DNA of 64,000 bases from Lithobates sylvaticus. Lineage: Eukaryota; Chordata; Amphibia; Anura; Ranidae. Position 1 is the first letter of the stretch. The number at the start of each line of letters is the position of its first letter. Both the position numbers and the translations under genes were made by a program. Shown piece after piece: positions 1 to 10,493 of the stretch. Under the pieces are notes generated by a model. The model was given only the letters and a program-made list of their open reading frames with translations. It had not been told where the DNA came from and ran no database searches. The stretch spans positions 378,817,833 through 378,881,832 of the forward strand of contig CM053030.1 of assembly GCA_028564925.1 (NCBI GenBank). The letters run 5' to 3'.

Positions 1-50
1 AGTTGAGTAAAAGAAAAGAAAAACATACTGCTAATAGGGGGTTTAGGAAT

Positions 51-130
51 GGAGTTTGGAGTTGGGCTTTAAATTAAAGCAAAGGCTTGCGTTAAAATTT
101 GTTCTCAAGTGATTTTGTTGTGGGTAAAAA
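51..130. repeat. Left copy of an ~80-bp inverted repeat
   Basis: This stretch reappears in inverted orientation at 4674-4757 with only a few differences (shared core around GCAAAGGCTTGCGTTAAAAT). The two copies enclose about 4.5 kb that includes a palindromic element and a tandem array. They may be the ends or arms of a larger fold-back element whose left side lies near the window edge. The family is not recognised. Confidence 0.75.
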
Positions 131-1281
131 CGTCTTTGTCTGTGTTCCAACATTGTACGTTTTAAATTAATAAAACAACTCAAATTGTTTTGGTAATTCA
201 CCTTTTTTTTTACATGGTAGTTTTCAAAGTAAACACGTAATAAAGTAAACATTTACTCCTTTTGTAAATTGACCCTAAATAAGACATTGATTTAATTGGA
301 AAACTAAGGCTCCATGCACACTGGAGCTCATAAACGGCTGTTTTTTGGAGTTTGGGTGTTTTTGAGCAGTACTGGAAATGCCAGACACCGGTAAAAGCTG
401 TAAAACCAGGGTTAACGCTGTAAAAAGAGCATTAAGCCTCGTTCAGTGTTTCTCTGCCTCTATTCAAAATCAATGGTTCCTTATGGGAGCCCATTGATTT
501 GAATAGAAGTCGCACCAGAAGTGCGTCTTGTGTGCTGAGGATGAAGGGGAACCCCCGCCAAAATGAAAAAAAATTGGAGTGGGGTTCCCCCCTCGGACAC
601 TACCAGGCCCTTCGGATTTTAAGGGGAACTCCCCTTCGCCAAATAAACAGCGTGGCTGTCCCCCCAAAATCCATACCAAACCCCTATCCGAGCATGCAGC
701 CCGGCCGGTCAGAAAAGGGATGGGGACGAGCGAGCGCCACCCCTCCTGAGCCGTATCAGGCAGCATGCCCTCAACATGGGGGTAGGTGCTTTGGGGCAGG
801 GAGGCGCTGCACCCCCCACCCCAAAGCACCTTGTACCCATATTGATGAGGACAAGGGCCTCTTCCCGACAACCCTGGCCAACACTACACAGGTTTTTAAA
901 GTAATTTATTAGGCAGCTCCGGGGGGTCTCTTCCGACTTTGGGGTCTCTTCCTTCTCCTCGCTCTCCGGCCTCTTCTCCGCGCTCTCCGTTGTCCTCCTG
1001 CCGGGCTCCTCTGCTATCTTCTACTCTTTTGCCTGCTCTTTTGCTAGCGGTTGCCCGGTATTCTCCGTCACCTTCTTCCCTCTGCTCTTATTCTGAAGTT
1101 GACAGGGCGCTCTCTCCCGCTGTAATGCCAGGTGCTCGGTGCACGAGGCGTGGTCACTGGGTGATGCCATCCAGTGTCCCCACCCCCGTATGAAGTCACC
1201 GTCCCATCATGCCCTGGATGGTGACATCATAAGAGGGTGGGGTCACCGGATGACATCACCCAGTAACCACGCAACATGCCA

Positions 1282-1287
1282 ATATAA
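1282..1287 (+). promoter_or_regulatory. TATA box of FB copy A, right arm
   Basis: ATATAA lies about 75 bp right of the palindrome centre, after TGACATCACCC and CCACGC motifs. It is followed by a GA-rich stretch and by AATAAA 211 bp downstream. The equivalent position in the left arm has lost its TATA, so this copy would have only one promoter. Confidence 0.55.
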
Positions 1288-1492
1288 GTCGTTGCGCAAC
1301 ACAACATCAGAAGAAGAGCAGAGGAAGACGACGGAGAAGACCGGGCAACCGCTAGAAGAAGAGCAGGCAAAATAGCAGAAGATAGCGGAGGAGCCCCGGA
1401 AGGAAGGCAACGGAAAGCACGGAGAGGAGGCCGGAGAGTGCGGAGAAGAAGGAAGAGACTCCCTGAAGTCAGAAGAGACCCCACAGCTGCCT

Positions 1493-1498
1493 AATAAA
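1493..1498 (+). terminator. AATAAA signal, FB copy A right arm
   Basis: AATAAA is followed by a T-rich tract, as expected of a poly(A) signal. The mirrored TTTATT at 905-910 is the same signal in the left arm, reading leftward. Confidence 0.5.
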
Positions 1499-2150
1499 TT
1501 ACTTTTATTTATTTTTGACACTTTTTTTCCAGGCGAATGGGTAGGGGTATCATGTACCCCATACCCATTCACATAGGGTGGGGGGCCGGGATCTGGGGGA
1601 CCCCTTTTTAAGGGGGCTCCAGGATTCCGATAAGCCCCTCGCCCGCAAACCCCGACAACCAACGGCCAGGGTTGTCGGGAAGAGGCCCTTGTCCTCATCA
1701 ACATGGGGACAAGGTGCTTTGGGGTGGGGGGCGCAGCGCCCCCCCTGCCCCAAAGCATCTATCCCCATGTTGAGGGCATGCGACCTGGTATGGTTCAGGA
1801 GGGGGGCGCTCGCTCATCCCCACCCCCTTCCCTGACCGGCCAGGCTGCGTGCTCGGATAAGGCCAATTTTTTTTCATTTTGGTGGGGGTTCCCCCATCAT
1901 CCTAAGCACAGAAGATGCACCGAAAGTCGAATCATGATGATCCGACTTCTGGTGCGACTTCTATTCAAATCAATGGGCTCCCATATGGAACCATTGATTT
2001 TGAATGGAGGCAGAGAAACGCAGCTAAAAGCTAGCGCCGCTAAACGTGCATTAACGGCTGATAGAATCACGTTTTTAAAGCAGCGTTTTCCTGCCAGCAA
2101 TCTGACGTTTAGAACAGCCGTTTATGAGCTCCTGTGTGCATGTAGCCTAA

Positions 2151-3436
2151 GACTGTCTGTCTTAGGCTCCATGAACACTGGACCTTCTCCAGAGGTTAAA
2201 GCACATCTTTCAAATCAAACTTGATGAATGTATTGAAATGGTACACTATGATTTGGTTAAAGTCTAATGTCATAGTTGTACATATACATTTTTATTTTTA
2301 TCTATATTATTTATTTTTAAAATAAGGTAAATCTTTAATAATATACTCTCTAAGATTGTTTTCATGTATGTGAATGAAACTTAGTACAAAATATATAATA
2401 TAAAAATACAGTACTGTACAGTATGAAAAGCAATAGAAATACACAATAAAAGTTAATTGTGATGTACAATAAAATAAAATGCGTAAATGTACTTATACCT
2501 GTGATTGTAGTTAAAGCAACCACCGAAAAAACATGACTTTTGTAAAAAAAAAAAAAAAAAAAAAATGTTGAGAAAATGCTCTCCTAATCGTAATGTAACT
2601 TAGTAGTGCAGGGATACTATTATTTGCACTTCTTCACTGTTCATCTGCTTTCTTATGCAAATATTCCATACAAATATCATCAGAAGGTGCCAGTCACTCC
2701 TCAATAGTATAAATCATGCTCATTTGCCATTAGCCACAGTCTGCAATGGGTATTGGTAAGTATATCTACATGCTCACAGAACCACTGTTCAACTGTCACA
2801 TTGTTAATCACTCTCCTGAGATCTGGTGCTCAGAGCTGAATGTACATGTTAGCAGTGCTCTCAATATCCTGCAGCTTCTTTAAAGCCACTTTCTGTTGAA
2901 ATGCATGCATTCTCAAAATGGCTTTGTGGCATTTCCAAGCGTGGTTTTGCTGACAGTGTTGAGCGAACAGTTCGAGCCGAGCAAAATTTCGGCCCGAAAA
3001 TTGGTGAACACCCTAATCTGCGGGTATCTTGACAGGATGTTCATCTGCCAGGCACCCCACAATGAACTGCGTACTTGACTGTGCATTCTAGAGCCCTAAT
3101 TGGATGAATCCTTGTATCTTGGGGACACCTTAAAGAAGAGCTTATGTAACACCTTTCCAGACTCTAGTAGGTTACAGTCTCATGGAAAATCTAGTTTTGA
3201 GGATTCTGTTGTTCAAAGGAGGAGTGGCGGAGAAGGGGGCCGCCTCAGTAATGCACTTCAACAATTTTTAGTCCTCAGTTCCCAGGGCTGTCAACTTCAA
3301 GATCCTATCAGCAGCGTCTGCATCATATGGTGGAAGATTATCTAGGAGCAATACCAGACATGGAAAGCTTTCCTGTAGATGATCCACTGGGTTTCTGGGT
3401 CATGAGAATAGACCACTGACCAGAACTTGCCCAGTA
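2151..3436. other. No gene recognised; AT-rich with repeat scraps
   Basis: The stretch holds a 20-odd-base A run near 2548 and a short scrap near 2955-3010 resembling the ends of the GAACA-type palindromic MITE found intact at 43994-45122. No credible reading frame or RNA gene was seen. Confidence 0.5.
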
Positions 3437-3749
3437 AAAAAAAACACAGTCACTTCCAGTGAAGGGCAACTTGATGCTGTCTTCCTTAGATGGGGTGATC
3501 CGATTGAGACTACAAAAAAAACAAAATGGAAGGCACGCACACCTAGTGTATTACCAATGACAATTTATATAAAATATAAAATCCATAAAAAGAGAGTACT
3601 CACAAAAGGCAACTCTCAATTGAGTTATAAAAATCACACAGTGTATGGACATGTGCAGGACCCTAATGCTGATAACAAATTTAAATCATTTAACAAATTG
3701 TCATTGGTAATGCACTAGTTGTGCGTGCCTTCCATTTTGTCTTTTTTGT
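3437..3749. mobile_element. Small inserted element with ~55-bp inverted repeats and possible 15-bp direct flanks
   Basis: An inverted repeat pairs 3511-3566 with 3695-3751 (shared GGAAGGCACGCAC...). The sequence AGAACTTGCCCAGTA occurs on both sides, at 3422-3436 and 3750-3764, as a direct repeat that looks like a target duplication. The right inverted-repeat arm abuts the right flank directly, whereas about 75 bp separates the left flank from the left arm. The boundaries may therefore combine two events. The family is not recognised. Confidence 0.6.
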
Positions 3750-4073
3750 AGAACTTGCCCAGTATACAATTGAGCTGCTGGGCTGTCCTGTATCCAGTGG
3801 ACTTTTCGAACGGCATTCAGTGCTGCCGGAGGTTTTGTGACAAATAAATGAGTGCGTCTGTCCCCAGACTCAGTTGACCGGCTGACATTTTTCAAAAAGA
3901 ATCAGTCCTGGATTAGCAGCAGATATCAAGCGCCTGATGCCGATGTCGCTGATTAAGTGTTATTGCGATCTGGAATCTCTGCAAGACTGTCTAGGCTGCC
4001 TAGCTTTGTGCGTGCTGATTTTATCTTCAAGTCGTTTTTTGGTATAGGTTTCATTGGCACAATTAACACCAAG

Positions 4074-4600
4074 GACCAATATTTCCCATCTGTTTGATAG
4101 GGGCTTTAAATTAAAATTTTTGACAGCAAGGCCAATTTTTGCTTTCATCAAGAATACCTCTAGAAGGTTATGGGTGAAGGCGCCACCAACACCCAAAGAC
4201 CAATTTTTCTACAACAGAATGACTGGGGCATCAAATTACATTTTTTTTACAGCAAGGCCAATTTTTGCTTTCATCAAGAATACCTCTAAAAGGTTACGGT
4301 TTGAGGGCACCACCAACACCCAAAGTCCATTTTTTCTGCAACTGTGTGACAGGGGCATCAAATTAAAATGTCTTACAGCAAGTCCAATTCTTGCTTTCAT
4401 CAAGAGCTCCTCTAGAAGGTTACGGTGTGAAAGCACCACCAACACCTAAAGACCAATTGTTTTGCAACTGTGTGACAGGGGCATTAAATTAACATTTTTA
4501 AAACAAGGCCAATCCTTGCTTTTATCAAGAGTACCTCTAAAAGGCTATGGGGTGAAGGCACCAACAACACCCAAAGACCAATTTTTCCACACCTGGTACT
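4074..4600. repeat. Tandem array of ~123-bp units (4 plus a partial)
   Basis: Units begin near 4074, 4198, 4327, 4452 and 4576 and share blocks such as AGCAAGGCCAATTTTTGCTT and CACCACCAACACCCAAAG. Units differ by scattered substitutions and small indels, so the array is not new. The frames crossing it simply repeat the same peptide and are not taken as genes. Confidence 0.85.
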
Positions 4601-4673
4601 TCTTTCCAAAGTCTGCAAAAGAGACACCAGACTTTACCTAAAAAATGTGTGCTATAATTTGTCCTGTTCACAT

Positions 4674-4757
4674 AAGGCTTGCTCACCCACAACAAAATTA
4701 CTTGAGAACAAATTTTAACGCAAGCCTTTGCTTTCATTTAAAGCCCAACTCCAACTG
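4674..4757. repeat. Right copy of the ~80-bp inverted repeat
   Basis: This is the inverse of 51-130, with a few substitutions. It directly follows the tandem array, so the array may be internal sequence of the element that these repeats delimit. Confidence 0.75.
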
Positions 4758-5041
4758 ATGCAAAGGGACAGTTTTGGTTGCTATGGACAATCTCCAGTTT
4801 CCAGGCAGAAAGAAGAGTATATATAATATAAAACGGTGTGCAGGGCACTGGACGAACCACTAGGGACAAAAAGGATGTGAAATTATTTGATACAGTAATG
4901 TAATCTGTAAGACTACAGTGTATTGTATGTTTCACTTTTTGAATTTGGCAATAGATCGATCGGAGACACAACCGCCGCACACAGCGGGGAGGACATCACA
5001 GGATCCTGGGGCCAAAGTAAGTAACTTTTTCCTGCGATGCG

Positions 5042-5098
5042 ATCCCGAGTGTGGCTCTGGGTTACCCCTTTTGGTACCACCCCGAGCCACACTCGGGA
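5042..5098. repeat. Strong hairpin (15-bp stem)
   Basis: TCCCGAGTGTGGCTC and its exact inverse GAGCCACACTCGGGA form a perfect stem around a ~27-base loop. It sits just left of FB copy B and is probably a MITE remnant. Confidence 0.6.
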
Positions 5099-5699
5099 AT
5101 AGCGCCAGGGAGGATAATATAATGGAAACAACCATGCTCATGCTGAAGTGGCATTGGCTATTCTTTAAAAAATTTGAAAAAAATGGCGTGGGGTCACCCC
5201 CTCAGTCCACACCAGGCCCTTTGGGTCTGGTATGGATATTAAGGGGAACCCTGCGCTCAATTAAAAAAAAAATGGCGTGGGGGTACCCCCAAAATTCATA
5301 CCCCACAAAACACCCCCAAAACACCTTGTCCCCATGTTGATTGGGACAAGGGGTTCTTCCTTACAACCTTTGCCCAGTGGTTGTGGGGGTCTTAGGGCTG
5401 GGGGTTTATTAGAATCTGGAAGCCCCCTTTAACAAGGGGCCCCCCAGATCCTGCCCCCATGGGAATGTGTATCAGGTACATTTTATCCCTACTCATTCAC
5501 CAAAAAAGTGTAAAAAAGTTAAAAATGACAGGAGACAGATTGGGACTTTATTTAAAAATAAAGAAATAAATAAAATATCCCGCAAAGTAACTCCATCTTC
5601 AATCACAGTGCCGACAACCCGAGAACAAAAAAAATATGGAAAAACTCCACCGCGATGGGAGGCGTCCCCGCGCCTGCAGCCTTTTTGCAATGACAGCTG

Positions 5700-5706
5700 T
5701 TATATA
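5700..5706 (-). promoter_or_regulatory. TATA box, FB copy B left arm
   Basis: TTATATA (TATATAA on the minus strand) faces left from the centre. The mirrored AATAAA is at 5547-5552, about 150 bp away. Confidence 0.45.
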
Positions 5707-5788
5707 GCTGAGGATGGGGCCACCCGCTGACTTCAACGGGTGACCCAGACCCTCTGATGTCACATGATGTCAGAAGGGGTTGGGGTCA

Positions 5789-5795
5789 TATATAA
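5789..5795 (+). promoter_or_regulatory. TATA box, FB copy B right arm
   Basis: TATATAA faces right. AATAAA follows at 5953-5958, 164 bp downstream. The segment between contains AGGAAGATC and GCAAAAGGG purine blocks. Confidence 0.45.
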
Positions 5796-6384
5796 GAGCT
5801 GTCAGTGCAAAAAGGAAGATCTTTCAGCGCAAAAGGGCTGCAGTCAGCAGGACGCCTCCCATCGAGCAGAGTTTTTCCATTTTTATTTCTCGGGGTCGTC
5901 GGCACTGTGATCGAAGATGGATTTACATCTCAGGACATTTTTTTTTTTTTTAAATAAAGGAATTGTTCAAAAATGTTAACTGTCATTTTTAATTTTGTGA
6001 CATTTTTTGGGTAAATATGTAGGGGTACAATGTACCCGATACCCATTCACATGGGGGGGCTGGGATCTGGGGGCCAGGGTTGTTGGGAAGAGGCCCTTGT
6101 CCCCATCAACATGGGGACAAGGTGCTTTGGGGGGCACCCCAAAGCACCCTCCCCATGTTGAGGGAATGTGGCCTGGTATGGTTTGGGGGGCACTCGCTCT
6201 TCCCCCCCTATCCTGACCTGTAGGCCACATGCTCAGATAAGGGTCTGGTATGTACTGGGGGAACCTACGATGTTTTTTTGCTTGATTTTTGGAATTCCAC
6301 ACCATAATATTATTGAATAAGTACATACCATTGCATGCATTTGAAGAGTTAAAATATGGAATAAACCAAACTGATGTGCATTGC

Positions 6385-6790
6385 CTAATTATGCTGCTGA
6401 GTACAATGCACATTTTCAGGAGGTGATACTGTAAGTGGGATTTGAACTCATGGCTTGCACCTTTGAAGGTAGCAGGGTGTACAATTATGCTACAGAGCTG
6501 AGCATATACCTACATAGAAAATACATTTACTAATGTTTGAATCTATACAATAATGTTTTGCATTTCAGGCATTATTATTATAGTAACAACCATGCTCATG
6601 CTGATGTGGCATTGGCTAATAGGCGCTTGCCTTTTTTCAGCATATGCTGCTGAGTACAATGCAAGCTTTCAGTAGGTGATACCATCTCTGTGTGATTTTC
6701 AGCCATTTGAACACAATTATATTGATAACATATGTTTACTAGTGTTTGATGGTGGGACTACTTTATATTATAGGTATAATAGTACTCAGC
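6385..6790. repeat. Two diverged tandem units with a tRNA-like segment
   Basis: GCTGCTGAGTACAATGCA recurs about 255 bp apart (near 6390 and 6646), each followed by TTTCAG(G/T)AGGTGATAC and later by related TTTACTA(A/G)TGTTTGA sequence. On the minus strand 6437-6500 reads like a tRNA-derived head, with B-box-like GTTCAAATCCC and an upstream CTCTGTAGCATAATTG. This suggests a decayed tRNA-type SINE; it is not a functional tRNA as far as can be seen. Confidence 0.5.
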
Positions 6791-6803
6791 ACAGTGACTT
6801 AGG

Positions 6804-6950
6804 CCCCTTTTACACTTGTGCGACCTGAAAGTCGCGCAATTTTGATGTGACTTTAATTAATGCCTGTGTAATCCTGAGGTCTATGGACGCAGGAGTCGCA
6901 GGGAAAGTCACACAATTTTCCCGCGATTTTGCATCTTGGGCGGGGCTACG
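6804..6950. mobile_element. End of a Harbinger-like MITE
   Basis: GGCCCCTTTTACACTTGTGCGACC follows TTA in the pattern of the GGCCnCATGCACACG-type ends at 308 and 38666. The matching right end was not found, so this is a fragment. Only the end similarity supports the call. Confidence 0.4.
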
Positions 6951-7086
6951 CCACATGCCTCTGTGTCAGAGAGACACTCTGAGTTCCTGCTCCAGTTGTT
7001 TTGATTTACAGCTGATGGGGTGGAACCACCAGCATTATGCAATCAGCTTGTGCTGATTGGGTTTCCCACATACTGATTCACTAATT

Positions 7087-7465
7087 TTAAAGTGGAGTTG
7101 CCACCAAAAAAAAAAAAAAATCATTAATATGCCTAAAAAAAAAAATAAATTGGGATTTTTTTTTAACTCACTGCTAAATAGCTGTTGCTAGGGGGTCCCT
7201 CGTAGTCTGCCTCCTTCAGTGCCTGAGCTGGTGACATCACTTCCCCTCGGTGCAGGAAGGGCTTAGCTCTGCAATCATCTGGGACATGTGACAGGTCCCA
7301 GATGATTGCGCGGGCACTCACGGCGCACAGCGCCAATCGCGCCACCGAACGGAGGGGGGGACGAGCGGTGCTTCGATCCCCTGCATCGCTGGACCCTGGG
7401 ACAGGTGCAGTATTTGTAGCTGCTGACTTTAAATATTTTTTTTTTAAATGGGCACACCACTTTAA
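7087..7465. mobile_element. TTAA-flanked MITE (piggyBac-like), copy 1
   Basis: TTAA (7087-7090 and 7462-7465) flanks ends AGTGGAGTTGCC and the inverse of AGTGGTGTGCCC. Inside is a short palindrome around CAATCATCTGGGAC. The same interior is found inverted at 34756-35220. TTAA duplication is characteristic of piggyBac elements. No transposase is present. Confidence 0.7.
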
Positions 7466-8097
7466 AGTGCCTATTCACAGTTGGCATTCCCTCAGTCTGA
7501 GGACTGCTGCTCTGATGTCTGCACTGCATACTTACCATCACGAGTGAAAAGGTAAAATTTACTTCAATCTTGTTTAGGCAATTCAGGTCAATATCTGCAC
7601 CTGACCTGCTATGTCAGCACAGTTTCTGTGCTTTAATATTAAAAACTCTATTTAGAACTTAACAAAACCTTCCTGTTCATTTACTCATGGTTTTTCAGAT
7701 AGTGCCTCTTGCTGGTTATATACCAGGGAGTCTCTTGTGTGTCTGTGAAGCATTGGCCGGCTCTGGATTGTGCAACTGCACACCTGCTGGTCCTTCTGAG
7801 CTCTCCCAGACAATGTGGACTGTATGTTATTGTTTTTATATTTTCTCAGTGCTTTGGCTGTGTAATTTGGCCCCCTGTAATACCTAAAAAACCTTGCTGA
7901 TCCTGTCAGTTTCTGCCCTTCCCTTTGTAAACTGACCACAGTGTTTCATGGTTGCTGAGCCCTGACATCGTGGTCAGTTTACGTGCCTCTGTTATCCGCA
8001 GCCCTGCTCTCTGTCTCTTCTGTCCACCTCCCCCCTCCCTTTCCTGCCTGTGAGCTCTGTTTCCATGCCCGCCCCCTCCCCTCCTGCTGCTCAAATT
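7466..8097. other. No gene recognised
   Basis: The stretch contains CT-rich blocks near 8010-8090 but no credible reading frame, splice pattern or recognised repeat. Confidence 0.4.
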
Positions 8098-8455
8098 AGG
8101 GTTAAAATGACATTATCCTCTCGGTTTATTCATCTAATGTCCTCCTGTGACTATGCTTTATAAAAAATTCAGCTATATACCTTGCTTACAGAGCACAGAT
8201 CGGCGATCATGTGACCTCTCCCCTCCTCTCCTCCTCTCCTCCTCCCCTCCTGAATGACGTCAGCAGGGGATCCTCGGCCTTACACACTGCAGCTGTCAGG
8301 CCGAGAGAGGAGAGAGCCGGTGGGTCACGTGATCACTGATCTGCGCTCTGCAAACAAGGTATATAGCTGCATAGTCACAGGGGAACATTAGATGAATCAA
8401 CCAAGAATATAACCAAGAAGACAATGTAAATTTAACCCTGTGCGTTAACAACCAC
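8098..8455. mobile_element. Palindromic MITE, ~360 bp
   Basis: About 8100-8220 pairs with 8320-8440 inverted: blocks with GGTTTATTCATCTAATGT, GACTATGC and TATATACCTTG appear as their inverses in the right arm. The loop is CT-rich. Both ends lie near GGGTTAA, so a TTAA-type element is possible, but the target duplication is not certain. Confidence 0.65.
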
Positions 8456-9904
8456 TTTAAGAACAGGGGTTTAGTATGCACACCTACATTCTCTGCGTCC
8501 TATAAAGGCGCCCTGTTTTCTGTAGTTCCTAACTCAAACTTCTGAGTCTCCACAACGGGAGAACATGCATTTTAATGGATAGGCAGGCGGCAGGTGAGCC
8601 TGGAAGGAGCCCACCCATCCTTAAATGCACAGGGGAACACTGAACACCCAGCACATAGCACTATGGCAGCAAAGATGTCAGTCCGTTGCCTGACCAATAT
8701 AATCAAAATACAAACAAGTGGCCACTGCCCCCCCCCCCCCTTTAACTGGTCTTTGTAGCAAGGAGCTCTGGAAGGGCAACGTATGTCAAACAAATAGTGT
8801 TAGATGGACTAGCAGATGGAGTTGACCAACAAATTAAAGCTAAACTCCAGAAAACACTCTTTTAACCAGTTACAGCAACTTGTTTTTTTTTTCCTTTTGG
8901 GATAAAGGTGTTATGTAAATAAAAAAAAGGCTGATCATTGAAAGCACCCATTTCAGTAGTAAATAGATTGTCCCAACTCTCTCTCTACTGGATAGCTTGA
9001 TCTGTAGAAAAATAACAGACTTACTAGCCAGATCGCCAGGTGAAAATAAGGGAAAAAAAAGCACAAAATTAGAAAACTAGTGCAGCCAACACATCTAAGA
9101 ATCAGTGACCTGAAAGACTATACATTTTTTGCTTTGGTGTTTAATATTGCTTTATGGAAAAAAATCAGGCATTGCACATATAGCTTTCAACGACAGCTAG
9201 TTGATATAGTATTAATAGTTATATTAACATATTTAAGTTGTCAGATTCAATCACAAAATACAGATTTTTCCATATGTTTACCTTTTGCGGTAATTGTATC
9301 AGGAAATGTTGGTTGTTATTATTTTTTTTTTTCACAGGTCTTCTAAAGAGTTTGATAATGGGGAAGGAGTGTACTGTATATTAATGCATTATACAGTATA
9401 CACCTTTGGACAGTGGACCTAGTAGTTGAGTGTTATCCTTAGGCTGAATTTATAATTTTACATTACGCATATTGGGGCTCATTTATGAGGATCAAAAGAA
9501 AATTGCTTTTATATACTATTTTCATCTACAGCTTTGTAAAAGCTTGAATTTGTAGTTTTATGAATGCAATGAAAAAAGTAGTAAAAAGTAAATGGATTTT
9601 AAAAAAAACAAAAAAAACAGAAGCAAACTCCCCAAAAATACAATTTTTTTTGTCTATAGTTTTTTTTTTTTACGTTTTACAAAATAGATACAAACAATGC
9701 CCATAGGGCGAACATAGAATACAACCACAAAATAAAAAGGAGTAAAGTATTGGTAGGCAGTACAAAAGAACCACAGGGATACAGCATTAAAAAAGTAGCA
9801 AACTTAGATCTAAACTTTGTCCATTCATACAGTCCACTGTTTCCAAGCTTTTGTATAGGCAGGATATGTATCACATTGCAGAGCCAATCATTTTTTATAC
9901 ACAC
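8456..9904. other. No gene recognised; AT-rich unique-looking DNA
   Basis: Contains a 10-base C run near 8730 and several A/T runs. Short frames here have no recognisable domain. Confidence 0.45.
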
Positions 9905-10081
9905 ATTGGGGGAGATTTACTAAAACCTGTGCACTCAGAATAGGGTTCAGCTGTGCATGGTAGCCAATCAGCTTCTAACTTCAGCTTGTTCAAATAATCT
10001 TTGGCAAAAAGAACCTGGAAGCCGATTGGTTTCTATGCAGAGCTTCACCAGATTTTGCACACTCAAATTTTTGTAAATAAA
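9905..10081. repeat. GGGGGAGATTTACTAAAAC-type interspersed repeat
   Basis: The block opens with GGGGGAGATTTACTAAAAC and closes near TAAATAAATCTCAG, with CCAATCAGCTTCTAACTTCAG inside. This motif combination is commonly seen in amphibian repeats. It looks like a short palindromic MITE; the family is not assigned. Confidence 0.5.
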
Positions 10082-10493
10082 TCTCAGTGGGTTTTGATTA
10101 GCTCAAAAGACTCTGAAGGATTAGGTTCTAGTTGTTGTTTCCAATACCAGGTAATCAAAATTCTGTCAGCCAGTAAAATATGGGAAACAACTGTGTGTAG
10201 ATGGGGAGTAAAATTGTCTATGCCAAGATTCATAATTGCTAGGGCTGGTGCTGGAAATGTCAAAACACTTCCAAGATTGATTGGATATTTTTCCTCCAGA
10301 AGCTGGTGAGATGTCAACATTGCCAAAAGATGTGCATTCAAGTACCAATGTAGCCATGACCTCTCCAGCATAAATGACTATGCCAAGGGTAGAATTTGGC
10401 TAATTTAGATGGGGTGAGATACCACCTTAAAGTGATTTTTCAAGTTGGTTCCCAGTGTTCCATGCAGCTGGCCACTATATATATATATATATA

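Larger units (their letters stand above)
308..2147. mobile_element. Palindromic fold-back element, FB copy A (complete, TAA target duplication)
   Basis: The 1840-bp element is almost entirely one inverted repeat centred near 1209, with arms of roughly 900 bp. The ends GGCTCCATGCACAC and its inverse are flanked by TAA (305-307 and 2148-2150), the target preference of PIF/Harbinger transposons. Moving outward from the centre, the right arm has TGACATCA-like motifs, a TATA box, a GA-rich segment, an AATAAA signal and a series of small GC-rich hairpins (GGGGTAC, CCCCAAAGC and CATGGGGACAAGG types). The arms carry complementary losses: the left lacks the hairpin block present at about 1505-1672, and the right lacks the block present at about 595-690. 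No conserved protein is seen. The long frames crossing it are by-products of GC-rich palindromic sequence. Assignment as a non-autonomous Harbinger-like element is inferred from the target duplication only. Confidence 0.85.
5160..6270. mobile_element. Palindromic fold-back element, FB copy B (older, complete core)
   Basis: The inverted repeat is centred near 5755 and has the same order as the other FB copies: centre with TGACATCA-like motifs, TATA, purine-rich stretch, AATAAA, GGGGTAC-type hairpin, then CCCCAAAGCACC and GGGGTCCCC blocks. TATA and AATAAA are retained in both arms although the rest is clearly diverged. The outer ends differ from copies A and D. A ~45-bp direct repeat (about 5117-5163 and 6572-6618) lies outside the core, suggesting insertion into an already repeated host sequence. 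Exact termini are not resolved. Confidence 0.7.

Noticed and set aside
499-912. Long plus-strand frame (137 aa) and similar long frames in the FB copies at 1243-1758, 39013-39462, 54140-54538 and 55493-55828
   Set aside because: They lie in GC-rich palindromic hairpin sequence, occur on both strands, are not kept in the same frame between copies and resemble no protein.
308-2147. FB element as a pair of inverted LTRs
   Set aside because: TATA and AATAAA suggest an LTR, but there are no TG/CA ends, no primer site, no 4-6 bp duplication, and the flanks are TAA.
4054-4449. 131-aa repetitive frame
   Set aside because: It is a translation of the 123-bp tandem array, with no family resemblance.
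4074-4600. CRISPR-like array
   Set aside because: The whole 123-bp unit repeats; there are no short constant repeats separated by unique spacers, and the DNA is vertebrate.
6437-6500. Functional tRNA gene on the minus strand
   Set aside because: Only the internal promoter-like boxes are recognisable; the acceptor and anticodon stems do not pair well.
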